The notes under the pieces are model-generated. The model saw only the letters and a list, made by a program, of their open reading frames with translations. It was not told the DNA's origin and did no database searches. Below are positions 31,579-40,071 of a stretch of 64,000 nt of DNA, one piece after another. Numbering within the stretch: position 1 is the first letter of the stretch; every line of letters begins with the position of its first letter. Position numbers and translations under genes: made by a program. The DNA comes from Photorhabdus heterorhabditis. Lineage in GTDB: Bacteria; Pseudomonadota; Gammaproteobacteria; Enterobacterales; Enterobacteriaceae. The stretch is taken from positions 19,443 through 83,442 of the forward strand of contig NZ_RCWA01000017.1 in assembly GCF_018448905.1 (NCBI RefSeq), in the 5' to 3' direction.

Positions 31579-31767
31579 ATGTCATACTCAATGCAGCGAA
31601 TAGAGGAAATGGCTGAAGAGATCATTTCTGGACTTTTCGCAGATGGTAGAACTCCAATGGAACAATTTGGTATTAATTGGAAGCAGGCTGAACGCTTAGA
31701 GCGTAATGCTCCCCAGATAGTTATGGGGTATGAGCCAGATGAAGATTGTTTGCAACATGTGCGTTGA
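31579..31767 (+). CDS. Small hypothetical protein (62 aa)
   Basis: It starts MSYSMQRIEEMAEEIISGLF with a good ribosome-binding site (GAGGGG, 6 nt upstream) and is followed by its own terminator at 31,823. It is acidic, with no signal peptide or membrane helix. It lies in a zone with phage and IS remnants, so a prophage-derived role is possible. No family is recognised. Confidence 0.6.
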   Translation: MSYSMQRIEEMAEEIISGLFADGRTPMEQFGINWKQAERLERNAPQIVMGYEPDEDCLQHVR

Positions 31768-31822
31768 GGTGTATGAAACGCAAACCAGTCGTTAAAACCC
31801 TAAAAATATGAATTCAATTATG

Positions 31823-31847
31823 GCCTCGCTTGGTTGCGGGGCTTTTT
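31823..31847 (+). terminator. Intrinsic terminator after the 62-aa gene
   Basis: GCCTCGC / GCGGGGC (one G-U pair) with a TTGGTT loop is followed by TTTTT. Confidence 0.8.
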
Positions 31848-31853
31848 CATTGT

Positions 31854-32071
31854 CGGCTGTTGGAGCAACAGGATAAAATTGTCAGTCAGCAGGAGCGGAT
31901 AAAACGCTCGTCTGATTTGGATGATAAACATATAGAGTAACTTGCTAATATTAAATCTGAAATTGACGTTTTTCAGTAACTGAACAAGATTATTTTGATC
32001 TACGAAGAATGATTGCTGAGAACGAGCAGCAAACTCAATATTTGCGGGGTGACATCAAAACTCAGCGCTAG
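31854..32071 (+). pseudogene. Relic of a phage lysis (Rz/LysB-like) gene
   Basis: The frame reads RLLEQQDKIVSQQERIKRSS, DLDDKHIE-stop, LANIKSEIDVFQ-stop, then after a frame change MIAENEQQTQYLRGDIKTQR before a stop. The coiled-coil pattern with DxKHxxQLA and EID resembles P2-type LysB or Rz spanin partners. At least two nonsense codons and one shift make it non-functional. Confidence 0.55.
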
Positions 32072-32320
32072 TGAACATTAATACCAATTTTACAATGTGT
32101 TGTGTAAGTTTTCATGGTGTGGAGTCTCTTACTATCTGATTTATAAAGATAACTCTGTATTGGTGGTTATTTATTTTTAGCTAATATATAATTTTTCTTC
32201 ATCAGAAACTGGGTATTTAATCCAATTTCATACCGGAGTGATTATGATCCCAATACAAACAGAAAGAGCAGCCCTTCTAATTTAATCAATTTGTTAAATT
32301 TTACATTAGAAGGGAAAAAT

Positions 32321-32959
32321 ATGAGTTACTCAAAGGTTGATATAGATCTCTGGAATAGGAAAGCGCATTTCTTGCATTTCCGTAATGTCGTGCAATGTGG
32401 ATTTAGTCTGACAACAAAAATTGATATTACCCATTTGTTATCTTCGTTGGTAGAAAAACAATATAAATTCTACCCGACCATGATTTATTTAATATCAAAA
32501 GTTGTGAACTCTTACTCTGAGTTCAGAGTGGCTGTAAAAGATGAAGAATTAGTTGTATGGGATAGTGTAAATCCTGCGTATACAATCTTTCACAATGAAA
32601 CAGAAACATTCTCAGCGATTTGGACTGAGTTCAATTGTGATCTGCCAGAGTTTATGAAAAACTATTCTGCTGATTATGAAACCTATAAAGATGATCTTTG
32701 TTTTTTTTCTAAACCAGAACTACCTGAAAACCACTTTCATATATCGTCAGTGCCGTGGGTAAGTTTTGATGGGTTTAACTTGAACGTTGCGAATTTTACA
32801 GATTATTTTCCACCCATATTTACGATGGGAAAATTTTACAAGAATGGAAATCAAACGCAGTTGCCTTTGGCAATTCAAGTGCATCATGCTACTTGTGATG
32901 GTTTCCATGTTGGGCGTGCTATTAATAAATTACAAGAGCTATGTGACGATTTTATTTAG
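32321..32959 (+). CDS. cat: Type A chloramphenicol O-acetyltransferase
   Basis: This is a 212-residue enzyme acetylating chloramphenicol with acetyl-CoA. The catalytic motif HHATCDGFHVGR (His near residue 188) and the structural blocks PTMIYLISKVVN, PWVSFDGFNLNV and FTMGKF are present and complete. ATG 32321 with AGAAGGG upstream is preferred over an in-frame ATG 30 nt earlier. It lies among IS and phage relics, with AT-rich flanks, but chromosomal cat genes are also found in Photorhabdus and relatives, so recent transfer is not proven. Confidence 0.92.
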   Translation: MSYSKVDIDLWNRKAHFLHFRNVVQCGFSLTTKIDITHLLSSLVEKQYKFYPTMIYLISKVVNSYSEFRVAVKDEELVVWDSVNPAYTIFHNETETFSAIWTEFNCDLPEFMKNYSADYETYKDDLCFFSKPELPENHFHISSVPWVSFDGFNLNVANFTDYFPPIFTMGKFYKNGNQTQLPLAIQVHHATCDGFHVGRAINKLQELCDDFI

Positions 32960-33009
32960 TTAAAGTCAACCTGAATTTTCATAATGATGAATCATAATTA
33001 ATGATTAAA

Positions 33010-33038
33010 GCGGCTCATGAATTTATGGAATGAGCCGC
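33010..33038. terminator. Hairpin after cat
   Basis: There is a perfect 9-bp stem GCGGCTCAT / ATGAGCCGC with an 11-nt loop. No U-run follows. Its position 50 nt after the cat stop fits a terminator. Confidence 0.5.
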
Positions 33039-33174
33039 AGGCGATAGTTGAATTAATTCGGTTGTTTCTTATTTAATTTATCTCCATTTGTGAATGTTTA
33101 ATAGGGTTGAAAATAAAAATTCATATTTTATTAATATTTTCTTCAATTATTAAAATATAAGTCATCATTATTTC

Positions 33175-33651
33175 TCAGTTAAAAAAAGGAGCAGTATATA
33201 AGATAGTAGATAACCAGATGCTTGCCGTGATGAACATGATAATAAGTTTGGTGAAACGCCAATAAGATGGCTTGGGAATTGTATTTGTGGGGATGAATGA
33301 TTCGGTATTCTTAGACTGACTATCTTCTGGTTCTTTATCTTGAAATGGCAAAATAAAACGATAGCCCTGTCGGTATACTGTGTGTATTGCTTCGCCTAGC
33401 TCACAATAGCGTAGTGTCCGGCGTAACTTACAGATCAATTGCAATAGATTGGTTTCTGCTACTCCGTTTTGGCGTTCAGGCCAAACCAGCGGGATTAGCT
33501 GTTCCCGGTTTAAGGTGTTCCCTTGTGATGCATGTTCCCACAGTGCGAGTAGCAGGCGTTTCTCTTTCTCCGTAATGATAAACATATTCTTACCATGGAT
33601 TATTTTGTTGGAGTCACAGTCCAAATAAACATCTCTAGTTATTTTCAGCAT
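33175..33651 (-). CDS. Membrane-anchored winged-helix regulator (ToxR/CadC-like)
   Basis: This 158-residue protein has an N-terminal OmpR/PhoB-type winged helix (about residues 15-100, with NREQLIPLVWPERQNGV, NLLQLICKLRRTL and YRQGYRFILPF), a short polar linker, and one transmembrane helix near the C-terminus (KLIIMFITASIWLSTILY), with almost no periplasmic part. Such one-component regulators bind DNA from the membrane. It lies about 700 nt upstream of the PVC operon and divergent from it, making it a candidate regulator of that operon. This is position-based inference. Confidence 0.8.
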   Translation of the reverse strand: MLKITRDVYLDCDSNKIIHGKNMFIITEKEKRLLLALWEHASQGNTLNREQLIPLVWPERQNGVAETNLLQLICKLRRTLRYCELGEAIHTVYRQGYRFILPFQDKEPEDSQSKNTESFIPTNTIPKPSYWRFTKLIIMFITASIWLSTILYTAPFFN

Positions 33652-34155
33652 AACGCATTCTCTGCCTCTGTTTAATGTGTTTAGTGTTTACCTATCCGCT
33701 ATAGCCAGGAGACTCAAATAGGCTTATGCCTGTTAAAATTTATATAATTTCTGCATTAATAATGCAAGAAAATAAATAATTTAAAATTTTTATTTTGTTT
33801 TGTAATGCATGTTATTTTTCTGATTTTTATTGAGAAATAAAATTAATGATAATTATTTATTTATCAATTTTATTTATATTTTTGATGGCGGTTATTTTTA
33901 TTTATGAAATAAAGGGGCGTTTTATAATATAGATAAAAATTTTTTAGGTATTATTGGATTTTTATAAATCATTTTTATGCGAATTAGAGAATAGATGACT
34001 ATGAGTGATGCCCCAGCTAACTGGGAAGTATTGGGTGATTGTTGGGTAATTGTATTGAATCATTGAGCAAAAGCAGCGATAAAAATAATTAGTTTTTATT
34101 TTTAACTTTTATTTAGGTATGGGTGAGTGACTATTGATCAGCGAATGGCTCTAGT
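33652..34155. other. Very AT-rich leader region upstream of the PVC operon
   Basis: About 500 nt of very AT-rich DNA without a gene lies between the divergent regulator and the PVC regulatory sites. Such DNA is a typical target for H-NS silencing. No promoter can be fixed with confidence. Confidence 0.4.
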
Positions 34156-34197
34156 GTGATGTTTATCACGTACTAATCACGTACTAATCACGTACTA
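34156..34197 (+). promoter_or_regulatory. Palindrome plus three 11-bp direct repeats upstream of pvc1
   Basis: GTGAT-GTTT-ATCAC (34156-34169) is a perfect palindrome. Its right arm opens three head-to-tail copies of ATCACGTACTA (34165-34175, 34176-34186, 34187-34197). The 11-bp period is about one helical turn, so a protein could bind the same face repeatedly. It is a candidate operator for the PVC operon. Confidence 0.5.
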
Positions 34198-34301
34198 ATT
34201 TAGTGGGTTCAGGTGTTAGTTAGGTCGCCTCATTTCTTCTATGAGGATTTGGATATAAAAGCCGGGCTAATACACCAGAGGAATTAGGCGTGATACCTAA
34301 G

Positions 34302-34313
34302 GGCGGTAGCGTA
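34302..34313 (+). promoter_or_regulatory. ops element (RfaH recruitment) in the PVC leader
   Basis: GGCGGTAGCGTA followed by CCTGAA matches the ops core GGCGGTAGCGTnC of JUMPstart leaders. It lies 55 nt upstream of pvc1. RfaH loads on RNA polymerase paused at ops and prevents Rho termination in long operons. The related Serratia Afp is induced by an RfaH-like factor, AnfA1. Confidence 0.85.
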
Positions 34314-34368
34314 CCTGAAATGATGAGTGTTTTAGCTCAATATAAATTTTTTTAGGAAGGAAATAACG

Positions 34369-34818
34369 ATGTCTACAACTGCCGATCAAATTGCTGTTCA
34401 ATACCCAATCCCAACCTATCGTTTTGTCGTTACCATTGGTGATGAACAAATGTGTTTTCAAAGTGTATCAGGATTAGATATCAGCTATGACACAATTGAA
34501 TATCGTGATGGAGTAGGTAACTGGCTACAAATGCCTGGACAGCGTCAAAGACCGACTATTACCTTGAAGCGAGGTATCTTTAAAGGGCAATCTAAGTTGT
34601 ACGATTGGATTAATTCTATTTCTCTTAATCAGATAGAGAAGAAAGATATTTCTATTAGTCTGACCGATGAAACAGGTTCAAATCTGCTGATTACCTGGAA
34701 TATCGCTAATGCTTTCCCAGAAAAGCTAACTGCTCCCAGTTTTGATGCAACCAGTAATGAAGTTGCGGTGCAAGAGATAAGCTTGAAAGCAGATCGGGTT
34801 ACTGTTGAATTCCATTAA
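34369..34818 (+). CDS. pvc1: PVC inner tube protein Pvc1
   Basis: This 149-residue protein of the T4 gp19-like tail-tube family forms the hexameric rings of the inner tube. Typical parts are YPIPTYRFVVTIGDEQMCFQ, SGLDISYDTIEYRDG, and ITLKRGIFKGQ. It is the first gene of the operon, with AGGAAGGAAA upstream. It corresponds to Afp1 of Serratia. The tube is expelled through the target membrane when the sheath contracts. Confidence 0.93.
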   Translation: MSTTADQIAVQYPIPTYRFVVTIGDEQMCFQSVSGLDISYDTIEYRDGVGNWLQMPGQRQRPTITLKRGIFKGQSKLYDWINSISLNQIEKKDISISLTDETGSNLLITWNIANAFPEKLTAPSFDATSNEVAVQEISLKADRVTVEFH

Positions 34819-34881
34819 TACACTGTTTGGTGTCAGGAATAATCTGGCACGTTAATACAGTGCTTTTTAAAGGCTAATATT

Positions 34882-35979
34882 ATGACAATTGATACATCTT
34901 ATCCGGGTGTCTATATTGAAGAAGATGCTTCATTGGCACTTTCTGTCCGTACAAGTGCAACGGCAGTGCCTGTTTTTGCTGTTGCAAATAACAATTTATT
35001 AATGTCAGCGACCCATATTCGCATTAGTAGCTGGTTGGACTATCTGACACGAAAAGGAGGGCAATTTAATCCCACTGACATGCTTGATATTTCACTACGT
35101 GCTTATTTTATTCATGGCGGTGGATATGGTTATCTGGTTAAAACCAAAGATTTAGCCAGCCAGGTTCCAGAACTTGATGATGTAACCTTGTTGGTTGCTG
35201 CCGGAGAAGATATCAAAGAGGCTGTAAGTACACTTTGTAAACCGGGTAAAGGATTATTCGCCATTTTTGATGGCCCAAAGAGTGATAGTGAAATAAAAGA
35301 ACCCGAAAAAATACTTCAATCTTACCCTGCGACCCCTTACGGGGCAGTTTACTATCCCTGGCTAACAGCTGAATGGGGAGATAAAAAAGCTCCCGTTGAT
35401 ATTCCACCCAGTGCCGTGATGGCCGGTATTTATGCCAATGTCGATAACAGCCGGGGGGTTTGGCAAGCACCGGCTAACGTCCCTATTCAAGGCGGATTAC
35501 AACCTAAATACCCGGTGACTGATGATTTACAAGGGGAATATAACAAAGGTAAAGAAAAGTCAGATAAGGCGTTGAATATGATCCGTACCTTTCCTAAGGG
35601 CAGCACGCTTGTCTGGGGAGCCAGAACACTTGAAGGTAGTGATAACTGGCGTTATATCTCGGTTCGTCGCCTGTTTAACAGTGCAGAAAGGGATATCAAA
35701 AACGCCATGAGTTTCGCGGTATTTGAACCCAACAGCCAACCCACCTGGGAGGTTGTGCGCCGGGCTATTGATAATTATCTCTATTCCCTTTGGCAACAAG
35801 GCGGATTAGTGGGAAATAAAGCTGATCAGGCTTATTTCGTTCAAGTTGGTAAAGGCACCACGATGACTGATGATGATATTAAACAGGGCAAAATGATCGT
35901 CAAAGTGGGTATGGCGGCGGTTCGTCCGGCTGAATTTATTATTTTGCAGTTTAGCCAGTCAATTGGGCAAGCTCGGTAA
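34882..35979 (+). CDS. pvc2: PVC contractile sheath protein Pvc2
   Basis: This 365-residue sheath protein starts SYPGVYIEEDASLALSVRTS, the common N-terminal arm of eCIS sheath proteins. The C-terminal domain carries the conserved set GVWQAPANVP, STLVWGARTLEG, WRYISVRRLFNSAERDI, FEPNSQPTWE and the end AVRPAEFIILQFSQS. Pvc2 should form most of the sheath. It is the shortest of the three sheath proteins here and shares long blocks with Pvc3, so the two are duplicates. Confidence 0.93.
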   Translation: MTIDTSYPGVYIEEDASLALSVRTSATAVPVFAVANNNLLMSATHIRISSWLDYLTRKGGQFNPTDMLDISLRAYFIHGGGYGYLVKTKDLASQVPELDDVTLLVAAGEDIKEAVSTLCKPGKGLFAIFDGPKSDSEIKEPEKILQSYPATPYGAVYYPWLTAEWGDKKAPVDIPPSAVMAGIYANVDNSRGVWQAPANVPIQGGLQPKYPVTDDLQGEYNKGKEKSDKALNMIRTFPKGSTLVWGARTLEGSDNWRYISVRRLFNSAERDIKNAMSFAVFEPNSQPTWEVVRRAIDNYLYSLWQQGGLVGNKADQAYFVQVGKGTTMTDDDIKQGKMIVKVGMAAVRPAEFIILQFSQSIGQAR

Positions 35980-36009
35980 AAATCATCTAAATTGAATGAG
36001 GACGTTATA

Positions 36010-37500
36010 ATGCCTTCTGTCGCATATACTACACCCGGTGTCTATATTGAAGAGGATGCTTCACTCTCGTTATCAATTAGCACCAGCCCAACAGCGATTC
36101 CGGTTTTTATTGGTAAGTTTTTTAGAAAAGATGGAACCCCGATAAAACCGGGTAGTTGTATTAAAATCACCAGTTGGTTGGATTTTACCTCACAGTTTTC
36201 GTTTTCGCCTGTAGTGTCAGTAAAGGCTGAGGCTACCAAGGTTGAACTTAAGCCTAAGCCTGAACCTGAACTTGAACCTAAGCCTAAAACTACGGAACCA
36301 AAAGACATTCAGAGACTTGCTGTTACTGAAGGTAGTGATTCGCTAGAGAAAGAAAAAGAGAAAAAGGAAGGAGAGGAAAAGGAGGTTAAATACACCTATA
36401 CCTATGTTGCCACTATCACAGAAATTTCTTTAAGTGCCTTTGCTGTGCAGCATTATTTTAATAATGGCGGTGGTATCTGTTATTTGTTGCCATTGGTAGC
36501 AACTGATGCAGGTACTGCGACAACAGAATTAGCAACGCTGCCAGACCTGATTGAAAAACAGCAGGAGATCACTTTACTGCTCTGTGCTGAAACGGATGAA
36601 ACGTTAAAACCTCATACAAAACAGGCTGTTTACGATGCGATAAATTCCTTGTTGCAAAAAAAAGTGGGTTATTTTCTGATTGCTGACAGTAAAGATGGAA
36701 CAAATAAGCCAACGACCCAACCGGATAAAACCGCTGTCTATTACCCTGATTTAGAGACCTCTTTTACTTATAACCCGCCAACGGATGCTGATATTGTGTT
36801 AAGGGGTTATCAGGGGAATAAAGAGGTGAATACGCTAGCTGATCTGAATACGGATTCACCAAAAGAGTATAAAGAAGAGTATGAAAAAGCTAAAAAATTA
36901 GCTTATGACAAATGGCAGGCAGCTAACGTACCCACAACACCAATTACCTTGCCACCCAGCGCCGCCGTTGCGGGTGCTTATGCGGCAACCGATGCTAGTC
37001 GTGGTGTTTGGAAAGCGCCCGCCAACGTAGCATTGAATAATGCTAAACCAAACAAGGTGATCACCGATGATAAGCAAGGTGCTATGAATAAAGCGGGCAT
37101 TAATGCTATCCGTCACTTTACTGGTAAAGGCACCCTGATTTGGGGCGCACGTACCCTGAAAGAAAGTGATGACTGGTGCTATATTCCGGTACGTCGCTTA
37201 TTTAATAGTGCAGAACGGGATATCAAACAGGCAATGCAAGTTGCTGTCTTTGAACCCAATAGCCAACCCACCTGGGAGCGAGTACGGTCAGCCATTGACA
37301 ATTATCTCCACCAACTTTGGCAGCAAGGGGCGCTGGTCGGTAGTCACCTTCAGGAAGCCTATTTTGTGCAAATTGGTCAAGGTATCACCATGTCCGAGAC
37401 AGATATTAGGGACGGAAAAATGATCGTCAAGGTTGGGATGGCGGCGGTCCGTCCGGCTGAATTTATTATCCTGCAATTTTCGCAAAACGTAGCACAGTAA
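36010..37500 (+). CDS. pvc3: PVC sheath protein Pvc3 with a charged low-complexity insert
   Basis: This 496-residue sheath paralogue of Pvc2 starts at ATG 36010 (MPSVAYTTPGVYIEEDASL) with GAGG 8 nt upstream; an in-frame TTG at 35992 is less likely. The C-terminal domain is nearly the same as in Pvc2. Between the N-terminal arm and the body lies an insert of about 60 residues (near 70-135): a Pro-Glu-Lys repeat (KPEPELEPKPK) followed by a Glu/Lys run (EKEKEKKEGEEKE). This part should face the outside of the sheath. It corresponds to Afp3. Confidence 0.92.
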   Translation: MPSVAYTTPGVYIEEDASLSLSISTSPTAIPVFIGKFFRKDGTPIKPGSCIKITSWLDFTSQFSFSPVVSVKAEATKVELKPKPEPELEPKPKTTEPKDIQRLAVTEGSDSLEKEKEKKEGEEKEVKYTYTYVATITEISLSAFAVQHYFNNGGGICYLLPLVATDAGTATTELATLPDLIEKQQEITLLLCAETDETLKPHTKQAVYDAINSLLQKKVGYFLIADSKDGTNKPTTQPDKTAVYYPDLETSFTYNPPTDADIVLRGYQGNKEVNTLADLNTDSPKEYKEEYEKAKKLAYDKWQAANVPTTPITLPPSAAVAGAYAATDASRGVWKAPANVALNNAKPNKVITDDKQGAMNKAGINAIRHFTGKGTLIWGARTLKESDDWCYIPVRRLFNSAERDIKQAMQVAVFEPNSQPTWERVRSAIDNYLHQLWQQGALVGSHLQEAYFVQIGQGITMSETDIRDGKMIVKVGMAAVRPAEFIILQFSQNVAQ

Positions 37501-37553
37501 CTGCATTAAGACGCGGTTTAGCGCTGCGTCTGTTTACTGCTAAGGAGATGATC

Positions 37554-38753
37554 ATGGAGATGATAAAACAGCCAGGCGTAACCGTAACGGAAAACCTAAT
37601 ATCGCAGAAACAGGATAATGAATTCATCGGGGTACCTGTTTTTATCGGTGATATCCAACGTCTTGTAAACGAAAGCAGTCGCGATAAAGCCGTTAAACTC
37701 ACTAGTCTGACCGATTTTACTCTGACATTTGCTCAGTCAGGATTAACGTACTATTCCGTGCGCCATTTCTTTGAAAATGGGGGACAGCAAGCCTATGTAT
37801 TGCCACTGGGTCTTAATGCGCAATTAAAAGATTTTCAATCATTGATCACTGCGTTACAACAGGATTGGATTAAACAGGTCATTTCCGCAGAGAGTGCTAT
37901 CACACTGATTGTCATTCCTGATATTGCCCGCTTTAATCGGATGGGTGATCCCAGCGCAAAAATAGATCTTTGGTTGCAGTTTTGGCAGTCAGTGCTCGAT
38001 CTTTGTAAGAGCCGGCGTGGCATTATAGGATTGTTGGATGCCCCTGATGACCTAGCACTGGCGGCTAAATGTTTAGAGCAATTTTCCTCAAGTGATCGGC
38101 AATGGGGCGCGGTATATTGGCCAGCACTGAACAGTGCTTACCAAGACGCAGGACAAAATACTGTCGTACTTTCGCCTACGGCTGCGGTTGCTGCTGTCAT
38201 TCAGAGTAACGATAAACGGAAAGGCATATGGACTGCTCCCGCTAATGTGGCTTTAGCCAAAGTGGTGAGTCCGATACGCTCTTTTATTGAAGCTAATGCC
38301 TTCTTTAATCGGGATGATGACACCCCGTTGAATCTGATTCGCAGTTTTCCCGGCAAAGGGATAAAAATCTGGGGATGTCGCACTCTGGACAACACACCCG
38401 ACTCTCCCTGGCGCTATATTCAAATTCGCCGTCTGGTTTCCTATATTGAAGCTCATATGACCCGACTCGGCCATGCTTTCGTTTTCGAGCCAAATAACCC
38501 GATTACTTGGATGAAACTTAAAGGCCAAACTTATAACTGGCTACATCAGCTGTGGTTAAAAGGTGGACTGCGGGGGACTGAGGAAGAACGGGCATTTGAC
38601 ATCTTACTCGGTGTTGATGAGTCAATGAGTGAAGCGGATATGCGGGCCGGGAAAATGATCATGAAAATCAGGCTAGCGCTGTTAATTCCGTCAGAATTTA
38701 TTGAGCTGAGTCTGACGTTTGATACGCGTACCGGTACAACCAGGTTAAGTTAA
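37554..38753 (+). CDS. pvc4: PVC sheath protein Pvc4
   Basis: This 399-residue, more divergent sheath protein starts KQPGVTVTENLISQKQD. Shared blocks are GIWTAPANVAL, IKIWGCRTLDN, WRYIQIRRLVSYIEAHM and FEPNNPITW. In Afp-type particles the fourth gene encodes the sheath form next to the baseplate. ATG 37554 is preferred because AAGGAG then lies 6 nt upstream; the ATG at 37548 touches it. The end lacks the ILQFSQ tail of Pvc2/Pvc3. Confidence 0.9.
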   Translation: MEMIKQPGVTVTENLISQKQDNEFIGVPVFIGDIQRLVNESSRDKAVKLTSLTDFTLTFAQSGLTYYSVRHFFENGGQQAYVLPLGLNAQLKDFQSLITALQQDWIKQVISAESAITLIVIPDIARFNRMGDPSAKIDLWLQFWQSVLDLCKSRRGIIGLLDAPDDLALAAKCLEQFSSSDRQWGAVYWPALNSAYQDAGQNTVVLSPTAAVAAVIQSNDKRKGIWTAPANVALAKVVSPIRSFIEANAFFNRDDDTPLNLIRSFPGKGIKIWGCRTLDNTPDSPWRYIQIRRLVSYIEAHMTRLGHAFVFEPNNPITWMKLKGQTYNWLHQLWLKGGLRGTEEERAFDILLGVDESMSEADMRAGKMIMKIRLALLIPSEFIELSLTFDTRTGTTRLS

Positions 38754-38766
38754 ACAGGGGCAAAAT

Positions 38767-39225
38767 ATGCAAAACTTCTACACCCCGTCAGTATCACACC
38801 GTTTTATCGCCAGTTTTTTGTTTAACAATATTCCCAGTCCACTTGATATTGCCTTTCAGCGGATCTCGGGTCTGAGCCGTGAACTGCAAACCACCCAACA
38901 CAGCCAGGGTGGAGAAAATGCTAGAAATGTTTGGCTGGCCGATAAGATCCAACATGGCAGTTTGGTGTTGGAACGCGGTGTGATGACGGTGACGCCGCTC
39001 ACTCTGGTATTTGATCATGTCCTGCGTGGGGAAAAAGCGATTTATGCTGATGTGGTCATTATGTTGCTGAATGAAAATTATTTACCCGTGGCAAGCTGGA
39101 CAGTGAGTAACGCCTTACCGGTTCGTTGGTCTACCGGTGACTTTGATGCCAAAAGCAATGCTGTTTTGGTGAACTCTTTGGAATTACGTTATCAGGATAT
39201 GCTCTGGTTAGGAGTGACAGTATGA
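38767..39225 (+). CDS. pvc5: PVC tube initiator Pvc5 (gp19-like)
   Basis: This 152-residue second tube-type protein has [18 protein letters not shown], then [28 protein letters not shown] and a C-terminal [16 protein letters not shown]. In Afp and PVC, protein 5 joins the baseplate hub to the Pvc1 tube. It overlaps pvc6 by 4 nt (ATGA), suggesting coupled translation. Confidence 0.9.
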   Translation: MQNFYTPSVSHRFIASFLFNNIPSPLDIAFQRISGLSRELQTTQHSQGGENARNVWLADKIQHGSLVLERGVMTVTPLTLVFDHVLRGEKAIYADVVIMLLNENYLPVASWTVSNALPVRWSTGDFDAKSNAVLVNSLELRYQDMLWLGVTV

Positions 39226-39401
39226 CGGTAGAAATTAAAGAACTGATTATTCGGGCCAAAGTCACTGATTCCATGAGTGATTCATCATCTCCACGAACAT
39301 TAGTTCAGGAAGAGTTAGATAATGCCCGCTTGATTGAAAGGGTGAAGCGAGAGGTGCTAGAGGCATTACGTGAAGCAGGAGGTCATTATGAGCTTAATTG
39401 A
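39222..39401 (+). CDS. pvc6: Small PVC protein Pvc6 (DUF5908-like)
   Basis: This 59-residue protein starts [16 protein letters not shown] and ends [13 protein letters not shown]. The first strand plus a C-terminal amphipathic helix ([16 protein letters not shown]) is the pattern of the DUF5908/Afp6 family found between tube initiator and hub genes of eCIS. It overlaps pvc5 by 4 nt and pvc7 by 14 nt. Its structural role is not settled. Confidence 0.85.
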   Translation: MTVEIKELIIRAKVTDSMSDSSSPRTLVQEELDNARLIERVKREVLEALREAGGHYELN

Positions 39402-40071
39402 ACGTAGTCTGTCCAAACTCACGCTGACTGCTTTTAAAGATCGGGAAGGTAAAATCTTGGTGGGCAGTTTACAGGTCATGTATAACCCGGATGCAATCCA
39501 GTTCAATTATCAGGCCAGTTATAAAAAGGAAGAAAGCGTTACCGGTACCTACCAAAGCAACCAATATGTATCGTCTCAGCCTGCTGGCTTGTCATTAAAT
39601 CTGTTGTTTGATGCCTCTATGCCCGGCAACAATACGCCGATCGAAACCCAGCTGGCGATCCTGAAAACCCTCTGTGCCGTTGATGCTGGCACTAAAGCCC
39701 CCCATTACCTTAAAATCAAATGGGGCAAAATGCGCTGGGAAAATAAAGGTTATTTTGCTTGTCGGGCCAACGGCCTCAATATTCATTACACCTTATTTGA
39801 CCGGGATGCTACGCCGTTGCGGGCAACTGCCACCTTATCTGTGGTGGCAGATGAAAGTTTTGTTATTCAAGCTACCGAGCAACAATTAAAATCGCCACCG
39901 GTTACTGCGGTCAGTGTAACCGATATGCTCTCTCTACCTTTGATCGCACTGGGTGCCGGCGCTTCTCTGGCAGGCGGTATCGATTATCTCTCTCTGGCTT
40001 GGCAAAACGGTTTGGATAATCTGGATGATTTCACGCCAGGACAAACGCTGCAAGCACGGAGGAAGGCATGA
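39388..40071 (+). CDS. pvc7: PVC hub/adaptor Pvc7 (CIS tube protein)
   Basis: This 227-residue protein has the N-terminal pattern [35 protein letters not shown], typical of Afp7/gp53-like proteins linking tube initiator and spike. The C-terminal part, where LysM is found in many homologues, is short and hydrophobic ([13 protein letters not shown]). ATG 39388 with GCAGGAGG upstream is chosen over GTG 39370. It overlaps pvc6 and pvc8 (4 nt). Confidence 0.88.
   Translation: MSLIERSLSKLTLTAFKDREGKILVGSLQVMYNPDAIQFNYQASYKKEESVTGTYQSNQYVSSQPAGLSLNLLFDASMPGNNTPIETQLAILKTLCAVDAGTKAPHYLKIKWGKMRWENKGYFACRANGLNIHYTLFDRDATPLRATATLSVVADESFVIQATEQQLKSPPVTAVSVTDMLSLPLIALGAGASLAGGIDYLSLAWQNGLDNLDDFTPGQTLQARRKA

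Noticed and set aside
34156-34197. Short direct repeats as a CRISPR array
   Set aside because: The repeats are 11 bp, directly adjacent and without spacers. No CRISPR array or cas gene is seen in the window.
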